This document shows positions 8,014 to 16,780 of a stretch of 64,000 bases of DNA, piece after piece. The notes beneath the pieces were generated by a model. It saw only the letters and a program-made list of their open reading frames with translations. It was not told where the DNA came from and did no database searches. Positions within the stretch are counted from its first letter, which is position 1. Each line of letters starts with the position of its first letter. Where the stretch lies: assembly GCA_964545855.1 (NCBI GenBank), contig CAZJHD010000011.1, positions 1-64,000 on the forward strand, read 5' to 3'. The DNA is from CAZJHD01 sp964545855 (lineage in GTDB: Bacteria > Planctomycetota > UBA1135 > JACQFD01). The position numbers and the translations under genes were made by a program.

Positions 8014-8952
8014 GTGAAGCAGAACTCCCCCTCCGGCAAGAACGAGCGCGCTCCCTGGTCGGGGGTCTTCGTGTCCCTGGGAACACCCTTCCAGGACGAC
8101 GAGCATCTCGACGTGAAGTCGCTCGAGAGCATGGTCGAGTTCTCGATCGAGTCCGGGGTGTCGGGGCTCGTGGTGAACTCGGCCCAGGGAGAGGCCTTCA
8201 AGCTGTCCACGGGGGAGAGGCGGCTCGCGGCGGAGGCGGTCCTGGCTCGCGCCAAGGGACGCATTCCCGTCCTCGTTGGCGTCTCCGGCGCCTCGAACCA
8301 CGGCTGCGTGGAGCTCGCACGCCACGCCAAGGAGCACGGTGCCTCGGGGATCATGGCCGCCCCTCCGCCGGGCGCGGCCTTCACGGAGAGCCAAGTGCAG
8401 ATCTTCTTCGACGAGCTCGACGCCGCCGTCGGCCTGCCGTTGATGGTCCAGGACGCGCCGCACGTCGTGCCGATCCATCTCTCGCCCCAAGTCGTCGCCA
8501 ACCTCTTCCCGGAGATCGGGAGCGTCACCGCCGTGAAGGTGGAGGCTCCGCCGACCGCGACGAAGATCAGCGCGATCCTGCGGCTCGAGCCCGCGCTCAC
8601 GATCTTCGGGGGGCTCGAGGGGGCGTTCGTCGTCGACGAGCTCTCCCGCGGCGCGCGCGGCGTGATGTGCGGCCCCGTTCTGGCGGGCCCCATGCAGCAG
8701 ATCATGAGCGCGTTCCAGAGCGGCGACCCCGAGGGCGCGCGCCGCGCGCACAGCCGGATCGCCGAGCTGATCCGCTTCATGAGCCAGTCGATGGAGTTCG
8801 GGTTCCACTGCTCGAAGCGCCTCCTCAAGGTGCTCGGCGTGATCGAGTGCACCGCCGTGCGCCGGCCCACGTGCCCCTTCGACGAGCGCAACGAGCGCGA
8901 CCTGCTGCGCATCTCCTCCGAGGTGGGTCTCCTGCCCAAGATCCCCCGGTAG
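8014..8952 (+). CDS. Dihydrodipicolinate synthase-superfamily aldolase (not DapA itself)
   Basis: A 312-residue TIM-barrel class I aldolase of the DapA/NanA superfamily, with GTPF near residue 23, the Schiff-base lysine as Lys175 in AVKVEA, and normal barrel length. The conserved Tyr of the YNVP motif is replaced: the equivalent segment is VQDAP (145-149). The Thr-Thr of the GTTGE motif appears as SAQGE. True dihydrodipicolinate synthases keep these, so another 2-oxo-acid aldol/lyase substrate is more likely. The GTG at 8014 was chosen close to the first conserved strand; an upstream ATG at about 7925 in the same frame is possible. There is no biosynthetic partner nearby. Confidence 0.82.
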   Translation: MKQNSPSGKNERAPWSGVFVSLGTPFQDDEHLDVKSLESMVEFSIESGVSGLVVNSAQGEAFKLSTGERRLAAEAVLARAKGRIPVLVGVSGASNHGCVELARHAKEHGASGIMAAPPPGAAFTESQVQIFFDELDAAVGLPLMVQDAPHVVPIHLSPQVVANLFPEIGSVTAVKVEAPPTATKISAILRLEPALTIFGGLEGAFVVDELSRGARGVMCGPVLAGPMQQIMSAFQSGDPEGARRAHSRIAELIRFMSQSMEFGFHCSKRLLKVLGVIECTAVRRPTCPFDERNERDLLRISSEVGLLPKIPR

Positions 8953-9098
8953 GAGTCGCGTGCCCGCGTTCCGCGCGCGGGACGGCCTGCTCGGCACGGA
9001 GTCCCCGCCCACGGCGGGCCCGCGAGACTCGGGACGCTCAAGGCCCCTCCGCCCCTCGTCGATAGGTGGGGCGAGACCGTGAACGGGACCGCGACAGC

Positions 9099-9896
9099 AT
9101 GGGCGTGAAGAGGGAGGCCGAACCGCGCCCGAGCGTCGAGGTGCGGGGGCTGACGAAGGCGTTCGGCGCACGCACCGCGTTGCAGCAGGTTTCGCTCGAC
9201 GTCCCGGGGAACGGCTCCGTCGGCATCGCCGGCGCGTGCGGCTCCGGCAAGTCGTCGCTCCTACGCGCGCTGGCGGGGCGACTGCGTCCCGACGCCGGCC
9301 GCGTCCGCGTTCTCGGGCTCGATCCCATCGCCGACGCGCGAGCGCTCCTCCCACGCTTGGGCTGGGTGCCGTCCGTCACGGGTTTCCCCCACGGTCTCGG
9401 AGTCCGAGACGTCGGCAAGCTGTGCCGCGACCTCTCGGGCGCAGGCGACCCGCTGCTCTTCGCGAAGCTCCGGACCTCCTTCGGGCTCCAGGCCGGCGCG
9501 CGCGCCGACGCGCTTCCGCCGAACGCGCGCTGGATGCTCTCGCTCGCCCTCGCGCTGCAGAAGGCGCCGGAGATCCTCCTCGTGGACGACCTGGAGGAGA
9601 GCAACCGCGGATCCGGGACGCCCACGCTCGCCGACGTGGCGGCCCTCGCTCCGGCGCCGGTGACGATCGTCGCGGCGAGCCGGGAGATCGCTCGCGTCGC
9701 CTGCTTCACCGATCGCGTGCTCCTGATGCACTCGGCGCAGATCGTCGACGGCTTCGACCGCGCGTCGAACGAGCCGGCGCCCGTCGATCTCGAGTCGGTC
9801 GCGCCGCCGCTCCCCTCCGAGCCTCGGAGCGACGCGCACGACGTGGACGAGCTGCCCATCGCGACGCCCCGCGCACGGCGGCAGGGATCCGCTTGA
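9099..9896 (+). CDS. ABC transporter ATP-binding protein, degenerate
   Basis: This 265-residue protein has the ABC ATPase fold and a clean Walker A, GACGSGKSS at 45-53. Other catalytic motifs are eroded: the Q-loop region reads GWVPSV without Gln, the LSGGQ signature is missing (LPPNARWMLSLALAL), Walker B is ILLVDD (159-164) with Asp in place of catalytic Glu, and the H-switch position is Ser194 in AASRE. It resembles ABC-2-type partners with a permease encoded next to it. Its TGA overlaps the TTG start of that permease (TTGA), so the two are translationally coupled. It may bind but hydrolyse ATP poorly. Confidence 0.8.
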   Translation: MGVKREAEPRPSVEVRGLTKAFGARTALQQVSLDVPGNGSVGIAGACGSGKSSLLRALAGRLRPDAGRVRVLGLDPIADARALLPRLGWVPSVTGFPHGLGVRDVGKLCRDLSGAGDPLLFAKLRTSFGLQAGARADALPPNARWMLSLALALQKAPEILLVDDLEESNRGSGTPTLADVAALAPAPVTIVAASREIARVACFTDRVLLMHSAQIVDGFDRASNEPAPVDLESVAPPLPSEPRSDAHDVDELPIATPRARRQGSA

Positions 9897-11329
9897 GCGG
9901 CCACTTCCGCGCCTTCTCGGCCCTGTGGCGAGCCGAATGGACCCGACGCCGCCCCTTCCTGGTGGGTGCGGCTCTCTCCGCCCTCGCCCTGTGGGGCGCC
10001 GCGCTCGCCCTGTTCCCGTCGACGCGCGACGGCTCGATGTCCTTCGAGGTGATCGTCCTCTCGACGATGCTCTTCGGCTCTCTCGTCGCGGCGGACGCGT
10101 TCGCGAGCGACGCGCGCAGCGGAGCCCTCGAGTTCCTGTTCGCGAACGGCGCCCGTCCCGCGACGCTCTTCCTCAGCCGCGCGGCCGTCATCCTCTCGAT
10201 CACCGGTTCGTACCTGCTGATCGTCTACGGCGCCGAGGCGTTCCGCCTCGTGTTCCTGGGCCCGCCGCGGCCCTCCGCGCGCTGGACGGGTCACGGCCTC
10301 ACATGGATCGCGAAGAACCCTCGCGAGGCGCTCCTGCTCTTCGTCCTACCGGCACTCGCGCTCTTCCTCTTCGTCTCGGCCGTCAGCAATCGGAGCCGAA
10401 CGGCCTTCGGGCTCGGTGTCGGGGCGATCGGCGTCGTGCTGGCGCTCGATCGGCTCGCGTCCGGGAGCAGCCTCGAGCCGCTCCGACCCGCCGCCGCGTC
10501 GGCGATCTCCACGGCGGTCTGCCTTCCCGCGATCGTCGTCCTCGCCGCCATCGCGATCCGCGTGCGCCGCATCGAGCCGGAGCGTTCGGGGCCCCGTGTC
10601 GTCCTCCTCGGCGCCGCCGGCGTGGCGCTCGCGCTGCGGTTCCTGGCGACCACGCTCGCTGCGCTGCCGCCTCCCGCGTCGGCGGCCGTCGCGAGCGCCC
10701 TGGCGGTCTCGCCCGATGGTCGTCGCGTCGCGATCGAGACGAAGGAGACCTGGACCCCCTCCGACACGGTCCGCTGGGCGTCGGGCGCCCTCGGGCGGCC
10801 CGTGCCCGCGGAGGGCGGCGCCGGTGTCGTCCGCGTCGCCGTCGCGGGCCTCGACGGGAAGGTTTCCTCCGTGTCCGAGCTCCCGGCGCGGCTCGAAACC
10901 CGATCGGACGTTCCCGCATGGATCTCGGGCCGCCACCTCCGCGTCGAAGGAGCGGACCCGGCCTCGCCCGACGCAGTGGCGATGTCGCCGCGGAGTCTCG
11001 TCTTCGATGCCGATCGGAAGCGCATCGCCGAAGGCCCCGCGGTCTTCCCGGCGGACGTCGAGGGAGCGGCGCGCCAGCGGCGCTGGTCGCTCACGCTGCC
11101 GATCGACGCCGCGCCGGACGACTCGGGCGCGCAGGAGAAGCGCGACCCGCGATTCCTCGCCGCGCCCTGGAGCGGAGGCAGCGTCCTGCGCGACGAGGAC
11201 GGGGACGGCACGATCGAGGTCACGGAGCTGGCGGAGGATCGCCGGCTCCGGGTGACCTCCGAGGGAGCCGTCCACCTCGACGGACCCGCGAACGTGCGCC
11301 GCCAGATCTGGCCGCCGCCGGGCCGGTAG
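9893..11329 (+). CDS. ABC-2-type permease fused to a soluble C-terminal domain
   Basis: A 478-residue membrane protein beginning LSGHFRAFSALWRAEWTRRR, the usual cytoplasmic start of ABC-2 permeases. About six or seven hydrophobic segments lie between residues 25 and 260 (for example near 25-45, 55-75, 95-115, 145-165, 170-190, 205-225, 240-260). From about residue 265 to the end it is non-membrane, with short WD/propeller-like strands (VSPDGRRVAIETKE). The TTG start at 9893 overlaps the ATPase stop. Substrate unknown. Fusion of a permease to a roughly 210-residue extramembrane domain is uncommon. Confidence 0.72.
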   Translation: MSGHFRAFSALWRAEWTRRRPFLVGAALSALALWGAALALFPSTRDGSMSFEVIVLSTMLFGSLVAADAFASDARSGALEFLFANGARPATLFLSRAAVILSITGSYLLIVYGAEAFRLVFLGPPRPSARWTGHGLTWIAKNPREALLLFVLPALALFLFVSAVSNRSRTAFGLGVGAIGVVLALDRLASGSSLEPLRPAAASAISTAVCLPAIVVLAAIAIRVRRIEPERSGPRVVLLGAAGVALALRFLATTLAALPPPASAAVASALAVSPDGRRVAIETKETWTPSDTVRWASGALGRPVPAEGGAGVVRVAVAGLDGKVSSVSELPARLETRSDVPAWISGRHLRVEGADPASPDAVAMSPRSLVFDADRKRIAEGPAVFPADVEGAARQRRWSLTLPIDAAPDDSGAQEKRDPRFLAAPWSGGSVLRDEDGDGTIEVTELAEDRRLRVTSEGAVHLDGPANVRRQIWPPPGR

Positions 11330-11373
11330 TCGGTCGAGGCGAGCAGCCGCCGCGCGTCGGCCCAGATCCCGCG

Positions 11374-12798
11374 TCAGCCCAGATCCAGGAGACCTTCCAG
11401 CCTGTGGAGGTGCAGCGGGTCGCGCAGCTTGCGGAGCGCCTCCTCCTGGATCTGACGCACGCGCTCGCGCGAGAGGTCGAGCCGCTCGCCGACTTCCTCG
11501 AGCGTTCGGGGGAAGCTCGTGCCGAGACCGAATCGGAGCCGGAGGATCGTCCTCTCGCGAGGCTCGAGCGCCTCCAGCACGGAAGCCACGCGCGACGCCA
11601 GACGTCCCCGATCGAGGCTCTCGGGCCGGAACTCCGCGCGCGGGTCGGCGATGGCGAGGGCGTGCTCGCGGTCTCCGCTCGCGGCGTCGAGCGACACGGT
11701 CGATCGGCTGAACTCGCTCAGGATGCGAATGGTGCTCCGGGGCACTCCGCTCAGCCTCGAGAGCTCGGCGGAATCGACTTCGCGGAAGTCGCCATCGCGC
11801 GCGTGACGCATCACCTTGGCCGCCGCCTTCTGCAAGTAGACCGGCAGGCGCACCGTGCGCAGCGTGTTGTACATCGTGCGGAGGAACGCCTGGTTCACCC
11901 ACCATCGGGCGTAGGTGGAGAACCGGAATCCTCGCTCGGGCTCGAAGTCCTCGACGGCTCGCAGGAGCGAGGCCGATCCCTCTTGCACGAGATCCGCCGT
12001 GTCGAGTCCGCGGTCTCGGAAACGCCGCACCATTCCGAGGACGAGATAGAGGTAGCGAACGGCGAACGCGTTGCGGGCCTCGTGATAGGCGCAGCAGCGC
12101 GAGTGCACGAGGGCCATGCCGCAGAGGCCTTCGAAGCGGATGCACGGCGCCTCATCGTCGCGCGCGCGGTCGGCGACGTTGCCGCACGCTTCGCTCGGCC
12201 GCAGCGAGACGCAGGGCGCGTTCCGCAGGAAGTCGTGGACGACCTCCTTGGGGTAGCTCAGGGACTGCATCGTCCGATCGAGCCGGCGCCGCGCGAAGAC
12301 GACGCGCCGGAAGAGCCTCCGCTCCTCGTCGCGCGTCGGCCGCGGCCGGCGCTGGGCTTCGCGGAAGAGGATGCCGAGGGGGTCCGAGCTGTCGGCCGGA
12401 GCCGTCGACGCGGTGACGCGCGCGGCGGCACGGCGCAGGCGCGGATCCTCCGGCGGCTCCTCGGCGCCGAGCGCGATCTCGACCGACTTCGAATTGAGCT
12501 GATCGATGAGGGCGTCCAGCTCGGGGAGACGGCCGTCGCCGACCCTCGCGAGCTCGGCGTCGAGGCGAGCGATCGTCCAGACTCCCCTCGGGTCTCCCGC
12601 CTCGATGGGAGGGCTACTCGGAGCCGGAGCCGCACGCTTCGCATCCGCTCCCGGCGGCGATGCCACGGAGCGTGCGTTCCCGTTGCGTTCAGGAGAGGGA
12701 CCGGCGGCGCCCCGGCGCGGACCGCGAACGCGCTTGGCCGGAGTCGCGCGCGGCGCGCTGCGCTCGGGTCGACGGCGGGATGGAATACGCGACGGCAA
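11374..12798 (-). CDS. RNA polymerase sigma-70 family factor with Cys-rich insert
   Basis: Region 2 is clear: DLVQEGSASLLRAVEDFE (2.1-2.2), RGFRFSTYARWWVNQAF (2.3-2.4). Region 3 follows, then region 4 with LEALEPRERTILRLRFGL and LSRERVRQIQEEALRKL. It belongs to the group 1/2 (RpoD/SigB-like) class rather than ECF. Ahead of region 2.1 is a segment of about 40 residues with six cysteines (APCV, EACG, APCI, GLCG, RCC) not normal for the family. The N-terminus (about 150 residues) is low-complexity and the start is uncertain: no ATG is well placed, and a TTG at 12798 is used here, giving 474 residues. It ends convergent with the permease gene. Confidence 0.85.
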   Translation of the reverse strand: MPSRIPSRRRPERSAPRATPAKRVRGPRRGAAGPSPERNGNARSVASPPGADAKRAAPAPSSPPIEAGDPRGVWTIARLDAELARVGDGRLPELDALIDQLNSKSVEIALGAEEPPEDPRLRRAAARVTASTAPADSSDPLGILFREAQRRPRPTRDEERRLFRRVVFARRRLDRTMQSLSYPKEVVHDFLRNAPCVSLRPSEACGNVADRARDDEAPCIRFEGLCGMALVHSRCCAYHEARNAFAVRYLYLVLGMVRRFRDRGLDTADLVQEGSASLLRAVEDFEPERGFRFSTYARWWVNQAFLRTMYNTLRTVRLPVYLQKAAAKVMRHARDGDFREVDSAELSRLSGVPRSTIRILSEFSRSTVSLDAASGDREHALAIADPRAEFRPESLDRGRLASRVASVLEALEPRERTILRLRFGLGTSFPRTLEEVGERLDLSRERVRQIQEEALRKLRDPLHLHRLEGLLDLG

Positions 12799-13066
12799 GA
12801 TGCTGACGCCGCGTGTGAGCGGCGCCCCGGGGTGTGCGAACGAACTTATCCGATGATCGACGACGGGCACCGGCAATCCCTCTCCCTCGCGAGGGATTCG
12901 CGCGGTCTTCGCCGATCCGAGTTCGGCGCGGCCCTCCGCGAAGGGAGTCGGTCGACGCGCCACGCCGCCGGAGCGCGACGAAGGGAGCCTGTCCGGATCC
13001 CGCCCGCGTCGCGCACGATGCAGACCCTCCTCGCCGGCGCCGCTCCGATCGGCCGCGATCCCCTCC

Positions 13067-13945
13067 ATGAAGAGCCGCACTTCCCATCGTGAGTCCGCCG
13101 CCGACCGAGCCACCCGCGCGGACGCCGTCGCGCGCGGCATCCTCACGGCCCATCCGGACGCGCACTGCGCTCTCGTTCACGAGAGCCCGTTCCAGCTCCT
13201 CGTCGCGACGATCCTCTCGGCGCAGTGCACCGACGAGCGCGTGAACCTCGTGACACGCGACCTCTTCGCGCGCGTGCGGGGCCCCGAGGACGTCCTCGCC
13301 CTCGGCGAGGGCGAGCTCGAAGCCCTGATCCGCTCGACGGGCTTCTACAACGCCAAGGCCAAGAACATCCGGGGCGCGTGCCGGCTGCTCGTGGACGCCT
13401 TCGGCGGACGCGTGCCTCGGTCGATGGAGGAGCTGCTGCGGCTCCCGGGCGTCGCACGCAAGACGGCGAACGTCGTGCTCGGAACGGGATTCGGGATCCG
13501 GTCGGGCTTCGTCGTCGACACGCACGTGCATCGGCTGGCGCGGCGCCTCGGTCTGACGAAGGAGGACGACCCCGAGAAGATCGAGCGAGACCTGTGCGCG
13601 CTCCTCCCCGACGCCGACTGGGTGGCGCTCGGCCACGCGCTGATCTTCCACGGCCGCCGCCTCTGCTCCGCGCGTGCGCCTCGGTGCGGCGACTGCAGCA
13701 TCGCCGCTCTCTGCCCGTCCGAAGGGGCCCCGGCCGACGCGTGGAAGCGCGACCGGGATCGGCCGGGAGCCGCCGATCGCTCGTCCGTCAGACCTTCGGC
13801 TTCGCGCGCGGCTTCGGCGGCGCGACCTTCTCCCGACGGAACTCCTCGTTCTTCTCGTGGTCGAAGGGACCCTGGGGCCGGCTCGTCTCGCACGCCCGGT
13901 GCAGTGCGGGACAGCGATAGCACGCGACCGCGTCGCCGGTCGTGA
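13067..13945 (+). CDS. nth: Endonuclease III
   Basis: A base-excision-repair DNA glycosylase/AP lyase for oxidised pyrimidines. The helix-hairpin-helix is LPGVARKTANVVL with catalytic Lys132, and the catalytic Asp is Asp151 in VDTHVHRL. Four cysteines (200, 207, 210, 216) have the C-x6-C-x2-C-x5-C spacing of the [4Fe-4S] cluster loop. The family ends soon after this loop; here the frame continues another 75 or so low-complexity residues to a stop at 13945, and its last 158 bases overlap the convergent zinc-ribbon gene. The tail is probably a late stop rather than a functional domain. Confidence 0.94.
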   Translation: MKSRTSHRESAADRATRADAVARGILTAHPDAHCALVHESPFQLLVATILSAQCTDERVNLVTRDLFARVRGPEDVLALGEGELEALIRSTGFYNAKAKNIRGACRLLVDAFGGRVPRSMEELLRLPGVARKTANVVLGTGFGIRSGFVVDTHVHRLARRLGLTKEDDPEKIERDLCALLPDADWVALGHALIFHGRRLCSARAPRCGDCSIAALCPSEGAPADAWKRDRDRPGAADRSSVRPSASRAASAARPSPDGTPRSSRGRRDPGAGSSRTPGAVRDSDSTRPRRRS

Positions 13946-14297
13946 TGAACAGGAGCGCGTCGATCAAGGCGGCGACGCCGAGCGGCGCGTAGACGGCCCA
14001 CAGGGGAACCGCGTCCGTGAGGGCGAGCACGAGGGTCGTGACGCCGGCCAGGACCACGACCGTGATCCCGGCCGCCTTCGGGAATGCCTTGCGGACGTAG
14101 AGGTCCTCCGAGCCGCAGGCGGCGCAGGCGCGGAGCCGATGCTGCTCGTCGAAGGCCTCGGGTCGTCCCTCGGCGAGATTGCCGCACTCGCAGGCGAGCA
14201 GCGGCTGGAACGTCCCCGGAGCGACGTTCCACGGCTCGTAGGGAACGGTCGCGACTCTCTTGCAGGCCGGACAAGGCAGTTGGACGGTCGGCGGCAC
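13788..14297 (-). CDS. Zinc-ribbon membrane protein
   Basis: A 169-residue protein with N-terminal zinc-ribbon cysteines (CPAC, CECG, then CAACG at about 58-62). Two hydrophobic helices follow (about 75-95 and 99-116) and then a cytoplasmic-looking tail with CYRCPALHRAC and a Lys/Pro/Arg-rich end. Function unknown. The GTG at 14297 was chosen 38 bases after the upstream membrane-protein gene, so the two form an operon. Its 3' end overlaps nth tail to tail. Confidence 0.7.
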   Translation of the reverse strand: MPPTVQLPCPACKRVATVPYEPWNVAPGTFQPLLACECGNLAEGRPEAFDEQHRLRACAACGSEDLYVRKAFPKAAGITVVVLAGVTTLVLALTDAVPLWAVYAPLGVAALIDALLFITTGDAVACYRCPALHRACETSRPQGPFDHEKNEEFRREKVAPPKPRAKPKV

Positions 14298-14335
14298 GGG
14301 GATCTCGCTCGGTCGGGACGGAGGGCGCGGGGCGA

Positions 14336-15265
14336 TCAGAGGGGAAGACCGCCGGTCTGCCCGCGAAGGGACATCGCCACGGCCTCGCCGATGAGGACGA
14401 GCACCGTGGAGGCGTAGAGGATACCGGTCGCCGAACGCGTGTTCTGGTAGCGCAGGGAGCTCGCGACCATCAGCGCGAACAGGAAGGGCACGGCGAGCCC
14501 GACGGCGAAGCGCGTCATCAGACCGAAGAGGCCGCCGACGGAAGCGACTGCGCCCTCGAGGGGCCCGTAGGTCCGAGAGAAGAGCACGAGCGTCGCCGCG
14601 ACGAGGACCGCCTTCGCCAGGAGCACGAGCGCCGTGACGCGGTTCACGCGGACGAGGTGCGTCACCTTCAGGTTCGGATAGGTGAGGTAGGAGTGCCCGA
14701 GCACCATCGCGACGCCGATCGCGCCGACGAGGAGGCCCGATGCGAGTGCGGACGCGGCGGCGATCACGGAGAGGCCGAGACCCGGGAACGAGGCTCCGCG
14801 GACCCCGAGGACGACGGCCGCGGCGCCGGCTCCCATGGCCGTCGCGAGGGCGATCCATCGGCCGCGCCCCTTCGTCGGCCACGCGAAGAACGGGATCGCC
14901 ACGACGGCGAGGAATCCACAGATTGCGATCGTCCCGTCGAGGCGCTGCGCCGCCGAGAGGAGCCACAGCCCGAGCAGGAGCGGAACGGCGGCGAGGGCTC
15001 CCAGCAGCCGATAGAAGGGCGGGCCGACGGGCGCCGGATGCACGAACGCGAGCGCGCCGAGCGTCCCCGCGCCGAACTCGAGACAGAACCTCCCGCCGAG
15101 TTCGACCCAGGAGATCGTCGCGGAGTCCGGGGGCGGGAGTTCCAAGCGAGGGGCCGTTCGCGGCGCATGGGCGTTTCCCAAGCCGGCCGGGAGGCGCACG
15201 ATACGTGCCTTCCGATCGCCGTTGAAGCGCGCGGCCGCAGGTCGGGCGCGCTCCGCGACCGGCAC
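14336..15265 (-). CDS. Multi-spanning membrane protein of unknown function
   Basis: About eight hydrophobic helices cover residues 55-305 of a 309-residue frame, with polar loops such as GHSYLTYPNLKVTHLVRVNR in the middle. The His/Tyr/Asn content of this loop suggests a ligand or cofactor site, but no family was recognised. The first 20-45 residues look non-coding-like. A GTG at 15199, eight or so bases after a GGAAGG ribosome-binding site, is a better start than the GTG at 15265, which would leave only 29 bases to the divergent SDR gene. It is upstream of, and probably co-transcribed with, the zinc-ribbon protein. Confidence 0.65.
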   Translation of the reverse strand: MPVAERARPAAARFNGDRKARIVRLPAGLGNAHAPRTAPRLELPPPDSATISWVELGGRFCLEFGAGTLGALAFVHPAPVGPPFYRLLGALAAVPLLLGLWLLSAAQRLDGTIAICGFLAVVAIPFFAWPTKGRGRWIALATAMGAGAAAVVLGVRGASFPGLGLSVIAAASALASGLLVGAIGVAMVLGHSYLTYPNLKVTHLVRVNRVTALVLLAKAVLVAATLVLFSRTYGPLEGAVASVGGLFGLMTRFAVGLAVPFLFALMVASSLRYQNTRSATGILYASTVLVLIGEAVAMSLRGQTGGLPL

Positions 15266-15294
15266 CGCGGCACCGACCCCTCCTCCGGAGAACC

Positions 15295-16035
15295 ATGCAG
15301 CCGAACGCTCCCTCGACGCCGCCCACCCCTTCGCCGCGCGTCGTCGTCACGGGAGCGAGCCGGGGCATCGGCCGCGCGACGGCGATCGAGTTCGGCCGGA
15401 GCGGAGCGCACGTGTTCCTCGTCGCGCGCGACGCCGCCGCCCTCGAGAAAGCGTCCGCCGACGTTCGGGCCAGCGGCGGAACGGCGACGCCCGTCGTCGC
15501 CGACGTGTCGCGGGACGAGGGGGCCCGCGCCATCGCCGCCGCCGTCGATCGCGAGGGAGGCACGCTCGATCTGCTCGTCGCGAACGCCGGACTCTTCCGC
15601 GTCGCTCCCCTGCTGGAGACCGACTTGCGCGCGCACTGGAGCGACCTCCTCGACGTGAACCTCACGGGGACGTTCCTGCCGACCCTGCGCCTCCTGCCGG
15701 CGCTCCTGCGGGCTCCGGGGCCCCACTGGATCGCCGTGCTCTCCCTCGCGGCGAAGAAGGGGTTCCCGTGGAACGCGGGCTACTGCGCTTCGAAGTGGGG
15801 CGCGCGCGGCCTCGCGGAGTCCTTGCGCGCGGAGATGGGCGATCGGCTGCGCGTCACGACGATCCTCCCCGGGGCGACGGACACGGACGCGTGGAACGGG
15901 ATCCCCTTCCCCCACGATCGCGCGCGCATGATCGCGCCCGAGACCGTGGCGCGGGCGATCGCGGGCGCGTGGAGCGCGACGCATGCCCCCGAGGAGGTCG
16001 TCCTCGAGACGCCGCCGGGCGCCGTCGGCGGCTGA
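15295..16035 (+). CDS. Short-chain dehydrogenase/reductase
   Basis: A classical SDR of 246 residues: nucleotide-binding TGASRGIG at 19-26, NAG at 97-99, a Ser near 150 and YCASK with Tyr163 and Lys167, giving the Ser-Tyr-Lys triad. The Arg after the first glycines and in the second strand (VARDAAAL) suggests an NADP(H) preference. Substrate cannot be told. It is a single gene, divergent from the membrane protein and convergent with the methyltransferase. Confidence 0.9.
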   Translation: MQPNAPSTPPTPSPRVVVTGASRGIGRATAIEFGRSGAHVFLVARDAAALEKASADVRASGGTATPVVADVSRDEGARAIAAAVDREGGTLDLLVANAGLFRVAPLLETDLRAHWSDLLDVNLTGTFLPTLRLLPALLRAPGPHWIAVLSLAAKKGFPWNAGYCASKWGARGLAESLRAEMGDRLRVTTILPGATDTDAWNGIPFPHDRARMIAPETVARAIAGAWSATHAPEEVVLETPPGAVGG

Positions 16036-16043
16036 CGCGCCGC

Positions 16044-16766
16044 TCAGCGGCGACGCATCACGATCCTCCGCTCCTCACCGCGTCGGCGCTCGACGGAGCT
16101 CGCGGGCGTCTCCCACTCGACGATCTCGAAGGCGGCGCCGAACCGGCGCCGGATCTCCTCCTCGCTCACGGGGAAGGGCGGGCCCGGCGTTCCGGCGCGG
16201 AAGGGATAGAAGAGGCCGACGAGGCGCCCTTCGGGCACGAGGACGCTCGCCGCCATGGCGACGTAGAGATCGCGGTCGCCCGGGTCGAGCGCGCAGAAGC
16301 AGGTGTGCTCGACGAGGAGGTCGAAGGAGCGCGCCAGCCGCGCCGGCAGGCGCAGGACGTCCGCTCGCAGCGCGCGGCAGAGCTCGGCCGGGATCCAGAG
16401 ACTGCGTCTTCGACGGCGCAGTCGCTCGAGGGCGCCCTCTGCGAAGTCGACAGCCGTGACCGCGAATCCGCGCTGGGCGAGGTGCAGCGCGTCGTGGCCG
16501 CTCCCGCAGCCCGGCACGAGGACACGCAGAGGCGGGCGCGGCGACGACGGGCGCGCGAACCACTCGACGAGTGGAGGCGCCGCTTCGCCGAGGTCCCAGC
16601 GCAGGTCGCGCGAGTCGTAGCGCCCCTCCCAGAACTCCGCCGCCGCGGAGTAATCGGGCTTCGCGAGCCAGCCCTCCGCCGCGCCGGTCATCGGACGCCC
16701 CGCTGCATCCGGACGATCGGGCGCCGGATCGGGCTCCTTCGGACCGGCGGCGGCGTCCGAGTCCAT
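16044..16766 (-). CDS. TPMT/HOL-type SAM-dependent methyltransferase
   Basis: A 240-residue class I methyltransferase: motif I as VLVPGCGSGHDALHL, an acidic end to strand 2 (VDFAEGALE), and the family pattern RWDLGEAAPPL near the substrate pocket plus EHTCFCALDPGDRD and GLFYPF. These match the thiopurine S-methyltransferase / plant HOL (halide and thiol methyltransferase) family, so a thiol, halide or related small nucleophile is the likely acceptor. The gene starts 14 bases after the pterin synthase gene on the same strand, a probable operon. Confidence 0.83.
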   Translation of the reverse strand: MDSDAAAGPKEPDPAPDRPDAAGRPMTGAAEGWLAKPDYSAAAEFWEGRYDSRDLRWDLGEAAPPLVEWFARPSSPRPPLRVLVPGCGSGHDALHLAQRGFAVTAVDFAEGALERLRRRRRSLWIPAELCRALRADVLRLPARLARSFDLLVEHTCFCALDPGDRDLYVAMAASVLVPEGRLVGLFYPFRAGTPGPPFPVSEEEIRRRFGAAFEIVEWETPASSVERRRGEERRIVMRRR

Positions 16767-16780
16767 GGCGTGCCTCCGGG

